Shown here: piece after piece, positions 10,817 through 20,160 of the stretch
Numbering within the stretch: position 1 is the first letter of the stretch
Layout of the letters: each line of letters opens with the position of its first letter
Notes under the pieces: generated by a model
Database searches by the model: none
What the model saw: the letters and a program-made list of their open reading frames with translations, nothing else
What the model was told of the DNA's origin: nothing
DNA from: Polytrichum commune
Taxonomy: Eukaryota > Streptophyta > Polytrichopsida > Polytrichales > Polytrichaceae
NCBI GenBank assembly: GCA_950295325.1
Contig: OX485809.1
Coordinates: 26,056,144-26,120,143 of the forward strand
Direction: 5' to 3'
Length of the DNA: 64,000 bases
Made by a program: the position numbers and the translations under genes

Positions 10817-11276
10817 CTGCGGATACGAGCGAGAGAAAACGGGGGCGACTTATGTCATGCTATGTCCAAACGAAGCATTAAGGAAACGAGCGTTCTCGGT
10901 GCAAACACAAAAGCATTTGATTCATTTTGGAGGGGGTGCAACAAGGGATACAAGGGATACAAGAGCATACAAAATACATTCAAACACAATATACAAGTAT
11001 ATAGGAGTCAAAAATGGTGATTATATTATATACAATGCTCTATGTACATCTTGATTGGGGGAGCCGCGTTGAACGATGCGTTCAAACTAGCCTACTTCTA
11101 CATCTAGAAAAAATTGAAGAGACGGGCCGCCGTGATGAAGACTTCGTTGCAAAGCCGGGGGTAGGTGGACGAACGAATGGTCGCTGGGGGTGACGAAGGG
11201 CGCGAGTGCCGGGGGGGGCCTAAGTTCGTCCTAGCTAGGGGACACGACCAAGGCAAGAAGTCAAAGACCCAGGAAG
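10817..11276. other. Upstream region of phosphatase gene B, no exon resolved
   Basis: This should hold the intron and first exon of gene B if it resembles gene A. No acidic GSQEDE-type exon was found. Contains a small ACAAGGGATACAAGGGATAC duplication near 10942. Confidence 0.3.
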
Positions 11277-11296
11277 TTTGGGTCGGCCGACCCAAA
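11277..11296. repeat. 20-bp palindrome TTTGGGTCGNNCGACCCAAA, centre GC
   Basis: A perfect copy of the family described at 16098-16981 and 20161-21273. It lies just beyond the 3' end of the ParB/methyltransferase-like gene. Confidence 0.95.
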
Positions 11297-11539
11297 CTGA
11301 GTGGGGTCAGTGCATTACCTCGCCTTGGTCGTGCCTTGATGACGTTGATGCCGGCATCGCGTGCGCTGCCCCACCTCTGTCACCGCCGCCTCCGACGACG
11401 CCGTCAGCCGCAACCTGCTCCTGCAAAGGCTGACTGTCAGGCCTTTGTCCCAACCCAACCTCCGCATGCGCATCATGCATTGGTTCATCGACTGGGTTAG
11501 GAGTAGAGGTATCACCAGGCCCTTGCGGGCCTTCAACAT

Positions 11540-14500
11540 CTAGCATAGGCTCGTCGACCGGGGTCTGATGGGGGACGGGGTTTGGGTCGGCCGACCCAAA
11601 CCCTGCTGCTTGGCGAGGGTCGCTCTGCGACGCTGCAACGTCGGCACTGTTTGGGTCGGACGACCCAAACATGTGGGGGTCGTCCCGCTGGTGGTGTGGG
11701 GGCAAGAGGATGGGAGGCCGGAGCGGGGGGGGGGTGCCAACGAGCTGGACGCTCCGGGGACGCGCCAAAGGTTTGGATCATCCACCTGCTGCACAGGCGC
11801 GTAAGGACGGGCGTGTGGCTGCAGCAAATCCGCGAAGCTGAAGGAATGCTCCAACGCCGGCCGCGGGCGGATATCCTGTGGAGGGAAGCCTGCGGGCAAG
11901 TGAGGGAATGAACTCGGGGGAGCCATCACCAATCCCTGCGCCAGCATGCCCTGGATCACTTGCGTGATGAGGTCCGCTTGGGACGGAGTTTGGGACATCG
12001 CCCTTTGCCGCTCCTGCTCCAACAGGAGAGCCCTCAACTCCGCGACTTCGTTGCGGACAGAGGGTTCCTCGGCGGCAGCCCTCTGCAGTCGCACACGCTG
12101 CTCCTCGTCTCGGAGCATTTTTGCGTTCGCCTCCTCCACGGTGAGGACCTCCGGTTTCACCCTCACATTCCCGGCGAACGCTCTGGGGGAGGCAGGATCA
12201 GACCTCAGCTTCTTGGCGAGTTCCATGTCGTCCTCGTCCTCGGAGCTTATTGCGATCGTCTCCTCCACCGCATAGTCCCCGTACAGCTTCTTCCCCTTCA
12301 TCCTTCTACGCTCCCTGAAGGTGGCCGTCGCGTCCCTCGAGTACATATCCTTGGCGTCGTCCACCGTCAACGCGGGCACCAGCCTGCTCTGCGGCGTGGC
12401 AGGCCGCATGGCCTTCTTCCGCTGAGGGGCCTCGGATTCTTGAGTGAATCCTGTTGCCCCTTCCTCCACCTCCCCCTCCACTTTCTCTGCTTCCTCCTCC
12501 GCCTCCTCCTCGTCTTCCTCCCCCTCCTCCCCAACCCTGCCACCTGCTCCCATAGACGGATTGCCCGGATGCAACCCGATGAGCGGCTCTGGCAATTGAA
12601 CGGGGGCCCGCATGGCGAATTCACCCGGGTTGATTCGCCTCGCAATATCCAAAGGATTCTCGCCCCCCTCGACGATCTCTTCGACGTAGGATCCGGGTAT
12701 CCAGTCGAGGATGTCCATTCTCTTGGCCAGCGCCTTTTGGGTCCTGTAGAATTGAACATCGGCATCCTCTACATAGGAGTAGATGTTCAACCCAGACATC
12801 TGCACAATCAAAATCAATACTATTAGTAACACCAAATGAACATATAATGGAAAATGACTTCCAAACAAAATAAGAATAGTTAGTTTGGGTCGCTCGACCC
12901 AAACTATGCATGGCCCTAGTTTGGGTCGAGCGACCCAAACTGTGCATGCCCCTAGTTTGGGTCGTTCGACCCAAACCGAACGTATAGGGACTTCTGGGTT
13001 TTCTGCTTACCATGGCTGCAAAAATCGGTTTGGACCCCCCGAAAACGTTGAAGATGCAGTCCCCTCTCTTCGTGAGGGTCCTCATCATCCGCAGGTAGAA
13101 CTCCATGCGCAGCTCATCCGCGGGGTAGTTGGCGTACTTCGCCTCGTCATATAAGCTCCTGCTGGTACCCAACCCTTCTTGGACTTGGAAGAGCTTTTCC
13201 ATCCTGGCTATGGGATGGTTTGGCACCTTAAGCAGCTCAGCTTTGTACACGAAGTACAAACACAGCACGTTGACGATCTTCGTCTTCTTGTCTTTCAGCG
13301 TGCTGTACGCCCCCTCCGCCGGTGCAGCAACGTAGTGAGATTTCGAGACGGCATACTCCGGCTGCAATTTGCGCACGATCTCGTAAACCTGCTCTGCCCT
13401 TCTGTCCTCGACAATCCAGAGCCAGACGTCGACCTCCCTGAATTTGGGGCTGGCGTAGTCCACGAACTTCGACAAGAAAGGATCGTAAAAAGGGGTGCTC
13501 ATAGTCCCCTCGAATGAGGCTCCAGGGATGTTCCTGAAGTCTATCATTCCGAAGGGGAAGCGGTCCCCGGCTCTAGTCCTGATCGCCTTCCTTGACTCAG
13601 AACCCGGCCAACCCTGGATCCTGAGAGGTTCGACAGTGACCATGTTGAATTGCGCATCGCCTTCGAAACTGACGATCTTCTTCTCCTTTATGAAGTTGGA
13701 GAAGGCCCGCACTGAGTGTTCGGGAAGCGCCCGGTTCCTCCCCCCCTTCACGAGCTTGGATCTGAGGAAGTCGTCTCCCGCCTCCCTCATGAGTGCCGCC
13801 ATGGACGCACTGGTAAACTTATATTCGGCTTTGAAGGCCCTCCAGTGCGCCTCGTCGACCTCTCCGTCCACGATGAGCTTCTTCTCTGGCACAAGCTTGT
13901 GCAGCTCCTGGACGATGGTCGTCTTCTTCTTCCTGTTCTCCGTCCATTCCTTCATTGTGTAGCATGAAGGGACGAAGATCTTGGGTTTGGTGAAGACGAT
14001 CTTAGGGTGGACCCAGCATCTCTTCGCCGTCGTCTCCACGTGTAGGATGTGGGACGCCGCTTTTCCCATCTCTGTCTCGGAGAGACCTTGAAGCGCTCTG
14101 AAGAACTCCCTCACCAGAGGCTTCATTTGCTTGAAGCGCGTAGTCTGGTTGAAGAGCATGCCGGTGTCGGGGTCCATGAGGTCCCCCGTCTCGTGTTTTT
14201 CAAAAACACTCTTCCATCTTGCCCATACGGAATCGGACGCTGTGATCAAATAGATTTCTCCTCTCAGCTCGTTATACTTTTTCTGCTTGTGGCTAGCATT
14301 GTCGATCGAGGAGAATTTATTGATCATTTGATATTTGAAGTCCTGCACAGGAAGACATTAGCACATGTTAGACAACACATAATGGAAAAACAAATGCAAC
14401 AGCAGTTTGGGTCGAACGACCCAAACTATGAACCTGGCGAAAACATCTTAACAATTTCAGAGTTTGGGTCGACCGACCCAAACTATGAACCTGGGGACAA

Positions 14501-15931
14501 TATCAAAATAATTTCAGAGTTTGGGTCGACCGACCCAAACTATCAACCTGGCGATGACAACAAAACAATGTAGGAGTTTGGGTCGATCGACCCAAACATA
14601 CTCACCTCCCATTTGGGGTTCTTGTCTTTAGCATTCTCCCTTTCCTTGGGAGGCCTTCCATAAAACTCCCACACCTCCCTCGAGGCCATGATGTTTCTGA
14701 TCCACGATGCCTGATAGGCCCTCTTTTTGTTCCCCATGTTGAAGAACCTGGAGATGTCGCTGAGGACCGTCTCGTTGTCCGACCAAACCACCAAAGCCTT
14801 CCAAACTTTTAGCTTCTCCTTCTGGTTGTTCGGGTCGTCCCACTCGGTCATCAGCTGGATTTTTTTCGAGGCCTCCACACTGTGCTGCCCGTCAATCAGC
14901 CAGAAGTCTCCTTTAGAGATTGCCGGCCACATCTCAGGCGTCGGCATTCTTTTCAGCCCTTGTGGCATGACAACAATTGTCTGCCTGTCGTCCTTGAACT
15001 GCCCGCCCAAGATTTGAGCGACCATCCAGTCGACGTAGGCGTCCTCCTTGGCTCGGACGCACTTCTCTGGTGGCGCAAGGTGGCACTGCGCAATGTTGAC
15101 CTCGAATTTGAAGTCCCTGCCCATGAAGAAGCAGTGCAGGCATTTTGTCTCGAAGTTGTTGTTTATTTTTTGTATTTCGCCTGCATCCACCTCTTGGCCA
15201 GGCTTCGGCATCCGGAGCTCCGGGGAAACAGGCTCGTCAGTCATCCCCGATGACTCTCTTCCCCTCTTGGAAGGGGTCGTCTGACGGCTTCCTGATGGCG
15301 TTGGCGTCTCGCTGTCAGCCGGCGTTGTTGTAGTGCTCGTCCGTCTCGAGTCTGCAGGGACCGCCCGCGGTTTCCTCACAGTTTGTGGTCTTGAGGACCC
15401 TGCGCCTTCTTCCGTCGTTGCCTTCCGCCTCACAGGCTGCTGCGTCTTGGGTTTGCTTTGCAGCGCCTTGTTGAGAACCGTGATAGCCTGTTTTAACTTC
15501 GTGAACCTGCTCGCAACCTTCGTGTTCGTTACACTACCATCTATGAATATGGCCTCCGGTTTTATGGTTTCAGGGTCGACGCAAGTCTCCTTGGCGTACA
15601 GGGGGTCGAAGGGCTCGGAGAACTGGTGCATGAACATGTGGACGTTCTGCACGGCGGAGTTCTCCAGTATCACGTCTACGTAGTCCCCGAGAGACTGGAC
15701 GGACGCAACCTCCCATCCCGTCAGCGTTGCCCAGGTGTGCTGCTCGTGGGTCCCCACCTTCACCACGAATAGCAGCTTGAACATGGATGCCTTCACCACC
15801 TGAACGGACCATGCCAAAACGACGCCATCTTTTGGGACGTAAGAATCGTCCTGTGGAGTTTCATACTCCTGCCAAAGGTGGTCTGGCGCGAGCATGAACC
15901 ACCTTTCACCTGGTCTCTTTTTAGGGGCCAT
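11540..15931 (-). CDS. ParB/sulfiredoxin-like plus DNA-methyltransferase-like fusion protein (three exons)
   Basis: Exons 15931-14606, 14342-13011 and 12799-11540 join in phase 0 at each junction (donors GAG^GTGAGT and ATG^GTAAGC; acceptors TGTGCAG^GAC and TGTGCAG^ATG), giving about 1305 aa. Start ATG (MAPKKRPGER) follows TTGCAG directly, so a 5' leader intron is likely. Around residues 340-365 FWLIDGQHSVEASKK resembles the ParB/Srx nuclease-fold motif. The end of exon 2 and start of exon 3 resemble methyltransferase motif I in its C-terminal (beta-class) position: RGDCIFNVFGGSKPIFAAM, then NIYSYVEDADVQFY in place of the usual IGIE-x-D-x-x-Y. I see no DPPY/NPPY/SPPY catalytic motif, so activity is doubtful. 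Exon 3 continues with a Glu-rich stretch and a Pro-rich tail. ParB-methylase fusions are known to me from phages and bacteria. Both introns are built from 20-bp-palindrome repeats. Confidence 0.6.
11581..11600. repeat. 20-bp palindrome, centre GC, inside coding sequence
   Basis: A perfect copy within exon 3 of the ParB/methyltransferase-like gene; it reads LGRPTQT in frame. Confidence 0.95.
11650..11669. repeat. 20-bp palindrome, centre GA, inside coding sequence
   Basis: A second copy within exon 3, again reading LGRPTQT in frame. Arms are perfect; only the central dinucleotide differs from the copy at 11581. Confidence 0.95.
12884..12975. repeat. Palindrome array in intron 2: three copies, 36-bp period
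   Basis: Perfect 20-bp palindromes at 12884, 12920 and 12956 have centres CT, AG and TT and are separated by 16-bp spacers (first two spacers similar, TATGCATGGCCCTAG-like). The array fills much of the 211-bp intron (12800-13010) of the ParB/methyltransferase-like gene. Confidence 0.95.
14406..14596. repeat. Palindrome array in intron 1: four copies, 57-bp period
   Basis: Perfect palindromes start at 14406, 14463, 14520 and 14577 (centres AA, AC, AC, AT), exactly 57 bp apart, with spacers of the type CTATGAACCTGGCGA...TTTCAGAG. They make up most of the 263-bp intron 14343-14605. The last copy lies only 8 bp inside the splice donor. Confidence 0.95.
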
Positions 15932-16097
15932 CTGCAATCCAAGAAATCGAAACTGTGAGTTTCGGTCGATCGACCCAAAGTATTGCAATGTGCATTTAAC
16001 ATTTGGAGGATTGACCCAAACATTTACTTAATTTTCAAAGTCGTTTTAAAAGATCTTTTAGATTTTAAAGTGTGGTTTAGGTGGTCACCCTGTAATG

Positions 16098-16981
16098 TTT
16101 GGGTCGAGCGACCCAAACATGATGAGGCTGCAAATTTAGGTATCTCAACACATTCATTTCAGACTGCAATGTTTGGGTCGAACGACCCAAACAATTACTT
16201 AATTTTGGAAGTTCTTTTATATTTTACAATGTGGTTTAGTTCTTCTCCCTGTAATGTTTGGGTCGAGCGACCCAAATATGTTAGGCTGCAAATTTAGGTA
16301 GCTCAACCCATTCATTTCAGACTGCAATGTTTGGGTCGAACGACCCAAACATTCACTTAATTTTCAAAGTTCTTTTATATTTTACAATGTGGTTTAGTTC
16401 TTCTCCCTGTAATGTTTGGGTCGAGCGACCCAAATATGTTAGGCTGCAAATTTAGGTAGCTCAACCCATTCATTTCAGACTGCAATGTTTGGGTCGAACG
16501 ACCCAAACAATTACTTAATTTTCAAATTTCTCTTTTATTTTACAATGTGCTTTAGTTCTTCTCCCTGTAATGTTTGGGTCGACCGACCGAAACATGTTAG
16601 GTTGCAAATTTAGGTAGCTCAACCCAATCATTTCAGACTGCAATGTTTGGGTCGAACGACCCAAACATTCACTTAATTTTCAAAGTTCTTTTATATTTTA
16701 CAATGTGGTTTAGTTCTTCTCCCTGTAATGTTTGGGTCGAGCGACCCAAACATGTTAGGCTGCAAATTTAGGTACCTCAACCCAGTCATTTCAGTCTGCA
16801 ATGTTTGGGTCGAACGACCCAAACATTTACTTAATTTTTGAAGTTCTTTTATATTTTACAATGTGGTTTAGTTCTTCTCCCTGTAATGTTTGGGTCGAGC
16901 GACCCAAACATAATGAGGCTCCAATGTTTGGGTCGCTCGACCCAAACAAGAGGCTGCAATGTTTGGGTCGAACGACCCAAA
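16098..16981. repeat. Palindrome array upstream of the ParB/methyltransferase-like gene, 158-bp period
   Basis: Thirteen palindromes. Eleven form a regular two-palindrome unit of 158-159 bp with spacings of about 74 and 85 bp: starts 16098, 16172, 16257, 16330, 16415, 16488, 16573, 16646, 16731, 16804 and 16889. Centres alternate AG and AA, with one AC at 16573, which also has an arm mismatch. Two further copies follow at 16927 (CT) and 16962 (AA). Decayed relatives flank the array at 15960 and 17036 and a half-site at about 16012. The array lies in the presumed 5' intron of the gene. Confidence 0.95.
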
Positions 16982-17175
16982 CATTTAGTTCATTTTAGGC
17001 TGCAATTCAAATATTTATTATATTTTAATATGAGTTTGGGTCGTCTCCCCAAACTACTGTGTTTCCAGATGCATGTTTAATGCTTGGGCAACATATACAA
17101 TGCTTATGCATTGTATATGTAACAGGAACCTAAAGGGAATGATGCAAATTGTGTGCACTGATGCAAATTGCTTAC

Positions 17176-17800
17176 CTTGTCTTTCAAACTCTTGAAAGCT
17201 GCTCTCACAATCTGCTTCTTACAACCAGACTCAGAAACTCTGTTGTGGCACTAAAGAACAACTCTCACAAAGATCTCAGAAACACAATGAATCTCTCAAG
17301 CACCCTAAAACTTTCTCACAAACCCCCTGATTCTTGCAAACTCAGGCCTAATTTGAAAGACCTCTACCTTTCTATCACACTCGACCGTGCTCACTTCTAC
17401 TCAACCTAAAATCACTCCATGCATGAATTTTACAAAACAAGTAAGGAGTTCAACACAATAAACCGCTCCGAACTCACTCAAAGCTAACACTCTGGACCAA
17501 GAAGAGAGAATAAGAAGAGGAAGACAATAACACGAGGAATAGAATGAGAGAAGAGGAGGAGAAGCATCAGAGAGGAGGAGAGGAATGAAGGAGAAAGAAG
17601 AATGAAGGGAAGCGGCGCGACCAAGACAAAAGCAAAAGGTGCGAGAGGAAGCGCTTGGCGCGGCGCTATGGAAAGCGGCGGCGGCGTTTCCAAGAGCGGC
17701 GCTTGGCGCGGAGGAAGAGAGGAAGAAAAAGAGAGAAAGAAAAAAGAGGAGGGGAGAGAAGGAGAGAGCGGAAGGGGTCACCCTAAACCCTCGAATCCGG
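17176..17800 (-). promoter_or_regulatory. Possible 5' leader exon and promoter of the ParB/methyltransferase-like gene
   Basis: On the minus strand 17770-17500 is strongly pyrimidine-rich (CTCTC/TTCTTCC), typical of plant 5' leaders. A good donor, GACAAG^GTAAGC, ends a candidate leader exon at 17176. It could pair with the TTGCAG acceptor just before the ATG at 15931, making an intron of about 1.2 kb that contains the 158-bp array. No start codon or long frame is obvious in it. Confidence 0.35.
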
Positions 17801-17835
17801 GCCATTAGATTGCGCCGGGCCCATCAACGGCTCAG

Positions 17836-17904
17836 AAGCCTCGCGGGCCAACACCTTGCCAGGTGTCGACACCTCCTTGGTTTAGGTGGTTGCCCGCGAG
17901 GCTT
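17836..17904. repeat. GC-rich hairpin with an inner palindrome
   Basis: AAGCCTCGCGGGC (17836-17848) is perfectly inverted at 17892-17904. The loop contains the 14-bp palindrome AGGTGTCGACACCT (17861-17874). It lies at the presumed promoter end of the ParB/methyltransferase-like gene. It could form a cruciform or be the end of a small transposon. Confidence 0.8.
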
Positions 17905-19440
17905 GTGGTGTTGACACCTGCCACCCTAGGGAGATTGCCTTCCTGGTTGTCCTTGCCCCTAGGTGCGGGACATAGGAGGGCCGGCGCCTCTCTTGGCCGC
18001 CCGGCCCCGGCCTTCTAACCCGCTATTCATTAGCGGCAATTCAATACCAGTCAAAAACCTACGTGGACTAAGGTATTCCACAAAATTAACACCATCACCA
18101 ACTCATATTTTAATGGTGTTCAATTGAATGATCACCCGTTGGAATTGATAACATCGTTGAATGTAGCCATTATCGTTTTGGTGTATGAATAATGTAATTT
18201 ATGGAATCATATGAGAGTGTTACAAAGTCTAAGAGGAGTAAGTCATAATTATATTGCAATCCACAAAGGCAATTACACGGTGCAATAATATAAATATGGT
18301 AACCATTCACATGGTTAACAGTTTAGGATTATGTATTGTAATTTATATGATGGTTGTTGGTAGAGGACAATGCTCTAGTCTATAATGGATACCCTAACAA
18401 GTAGCATTAGAGTGAACATTAATATATGTACTTAGAAGTTCACATTTGAAGTACATGGGAGAAACAAATGATTACAAATGTATCTACTGCAACCCCATGG
18501 AGTTCACATATCATATGAAGTCATTTAAACATTCAGTTTGATGTTTGATGATGCCTGAACCCTAAACCCTAAACCCTAAACCCTAAACCTTAAACAACAC
18601 AAACCATAACTGGATGGCACATAGGTCAAATGACATGGGCCTTGGTGCTTGTAGTTTCCAATACAAATGTATATTGTCATCACAACATCCTAATTCACAA
18701 ACGTGAAAGATGGATGTGTGGTTTTTCACGAATGAACGCACTAAAGGAAATAAACGATATTGTGCTCACAAGTAGGTGATACAATATTAACCTATAACCT
18801 TGTCACCTGGTAAGAAAAGCATAAGAACTAGATTATAATGGATAGGATGTTGTTCATGTTAACATGTTATTTGGAATAGTGAAATATTATATATTAATTT
18901 AAAGTAGATTTCATGTTGTGAATGATATGAGGACATACCTTTTGAACTTTGCATGTTTTGCTCACACACATTGGTAGAGTTCAAGGGACTTCACGATAGG
19001 TTCAAACATCCTTGGAAGATTGAACGTGCCAAATGTCATTTGTGGTTTAGGGTTCCATTAATGACTTCCACATAGGTACTAGGTTATTGTCACACTTGGA
19101 GTCTTGAGGATGAAGCAATATTGGGTGCACACATTACAACACAACATATGTTCTTTTAATTAGCAGAAATTGAAAGTTGGCCAAATTATTCAAGTTTGTC
19201 ATGGCATTAATTATTTGTTTTCAAAATATAAGTCCTCATGTGAGAGTCTAAATAATAGCATTAACTATTATATTTAGTGACTTTTAGTATATGAAGTTTT
19301 ATAATACATGCACATCTTTTGTCAATATATTGTTTGAAATATACCATAATGTTTGACTACAAGTAGAGTAAAACCCCTTAATAGATATAATCTTACATAT
19401 TGTCATAGGGTTATTGGTATTCAGTGTATGCGTTCATATG
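17905..19440. other. Intergenic, AT-rich; no gene seen
   Basis: A GC-rich shoulder (17905-18020) is followed by AT-rich sequence without convincing open frames. The only marked feature is the telomere-like tract at 18558. Confidence 0.5.
18558..18594. repeat. Interstitial telomere-type repeat (CCCTAAA)n
   Basis: Four perfect CCCTAAA units plus degenerate flanks. It is the Arabidopsis-type plant telomere motif and supports a plant-lineage origin. A tract this short is common inside chromosomes and near plant promoters (telo-box). Confidence 0.9.
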
Positions 19441-19790
19441 TAGTGTATCAAAACCTTTATATCCTTTTTAGTTATATGATAGTTAGTGTTTGATACACTT
19501 AAAACGAACGCATACACTTCCCATTACTAACCCTATGAGAGTAAGTAACATTAAATGTAAACTCAAACACTAAATATCCACTATGGTGATATATGGAAGT
19601 TACATATAGGGATTTAGTATTAGTAAGGATGTGAGAAAAATATACAACAATGATAAAAGGAGAAAGGAGATGGCAATAGGGAAGGTGGTGGTGTATTCAT
19701 GTATAAAACTAATTATGAAAGAGTTGAAGAATAGTGTTGACCAAGTTAGGGTGGTAACAACTTTAAATATATGTTGAATTATTCATTTGG
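19420..19790. mobile_element. Foldback plus MITE related to 63602-63862
   Basis: About 50 bp at 19405-19457 (CATAGGGTTA...GTGTATGCGTTC...GTGTATCAAA) recur inverted at 19490-19545, making a foldback. From about 19493 the sequence matches the MITE at 63602-63862 in direct orientation (AGTAAGTAACATTAAATGTA and the segment following). Boundaries are approximate. Confidence 0.55.
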
Positions 19791-19938
19791 TGGTTGGGGC
19801 AACGAAGAGCCAAGCTAAATATACATTCTCTATTATTGACAAGAAGCGGGAAATTGAGTCAGAAGGTTTGAATTAACATCCAAAGGAGACCAGGTGGGAA
19901 AGGCATCCAAAGAGGATGCCCAAAGCGGAGGCGGGTAG

Positions 19939-19945
19939 TATAAAG
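19939..19945 (+). promoter_or_regulatory. Candidate TATA box
   Basis: TATAAAG in a GC-richer setting upstream of the 78-bp array and the DUF7869-like gene. No transcription start is known, so the link to that gene is a guess. Confidence 0.2.
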
Positions 19946-20160
19946 AGCCCAACCCCCCCAAATGCTGGTTCTTTCTTTCATGTCCCAATCCTGAGATTGC
20001 TGCAAGCTCTCTAAGTTGGAGCTGTAATACACGGTTTGTATACGCTTCCATTCATGAGCAGCTAATTACAACAAGCATCTATGAGTTCAGTTGTCCCAAA
20101 TAGGTTATAAATAGATTAATAGAGCATCACCCGAATAAATAGGCGGATTTTGCGGAATTG

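Larger units (their letters stand above)
11307..11768 (-). other. Alternative reading frame over the 3' end of the ParB/methyltransferase-like gene
   Basis: A second open frame (153 codons) overlaps the last part of exon 3 and runs beyond its stop at 11540. Its composition (DVEGPQGPGDTSTPNPVDEP and similar) looks as protein-like as the in-frame tail. A frameshift or an undetected splice near 11770 could make this the true C-terminus. The two palindromes at 11581 and 11650 read FGSADPN and FGSSDPN here, and LGRPTQT in the other frame. Confidence 0.35.

Noticed and set aside
11960-12826. 288-codon plus-strand frame opposite exon 3 of the ParB/methyltransferase-like gene
   Set aside because: GC-rich antisense shadow; the minus-strand frame joins in phase with two other exons.
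17401-17805. Minus-strand hydrophobic 134-codon frame resembling a secreted protein
   Set aside because: It is a translation of a CT-rich leader; Ser/Phe/Leu content follows from base composition.
19833-20051. 72-codon minus-strand frame
   Set aside because: No similarity recognised, and the opposite strand has promoter-like sequence.
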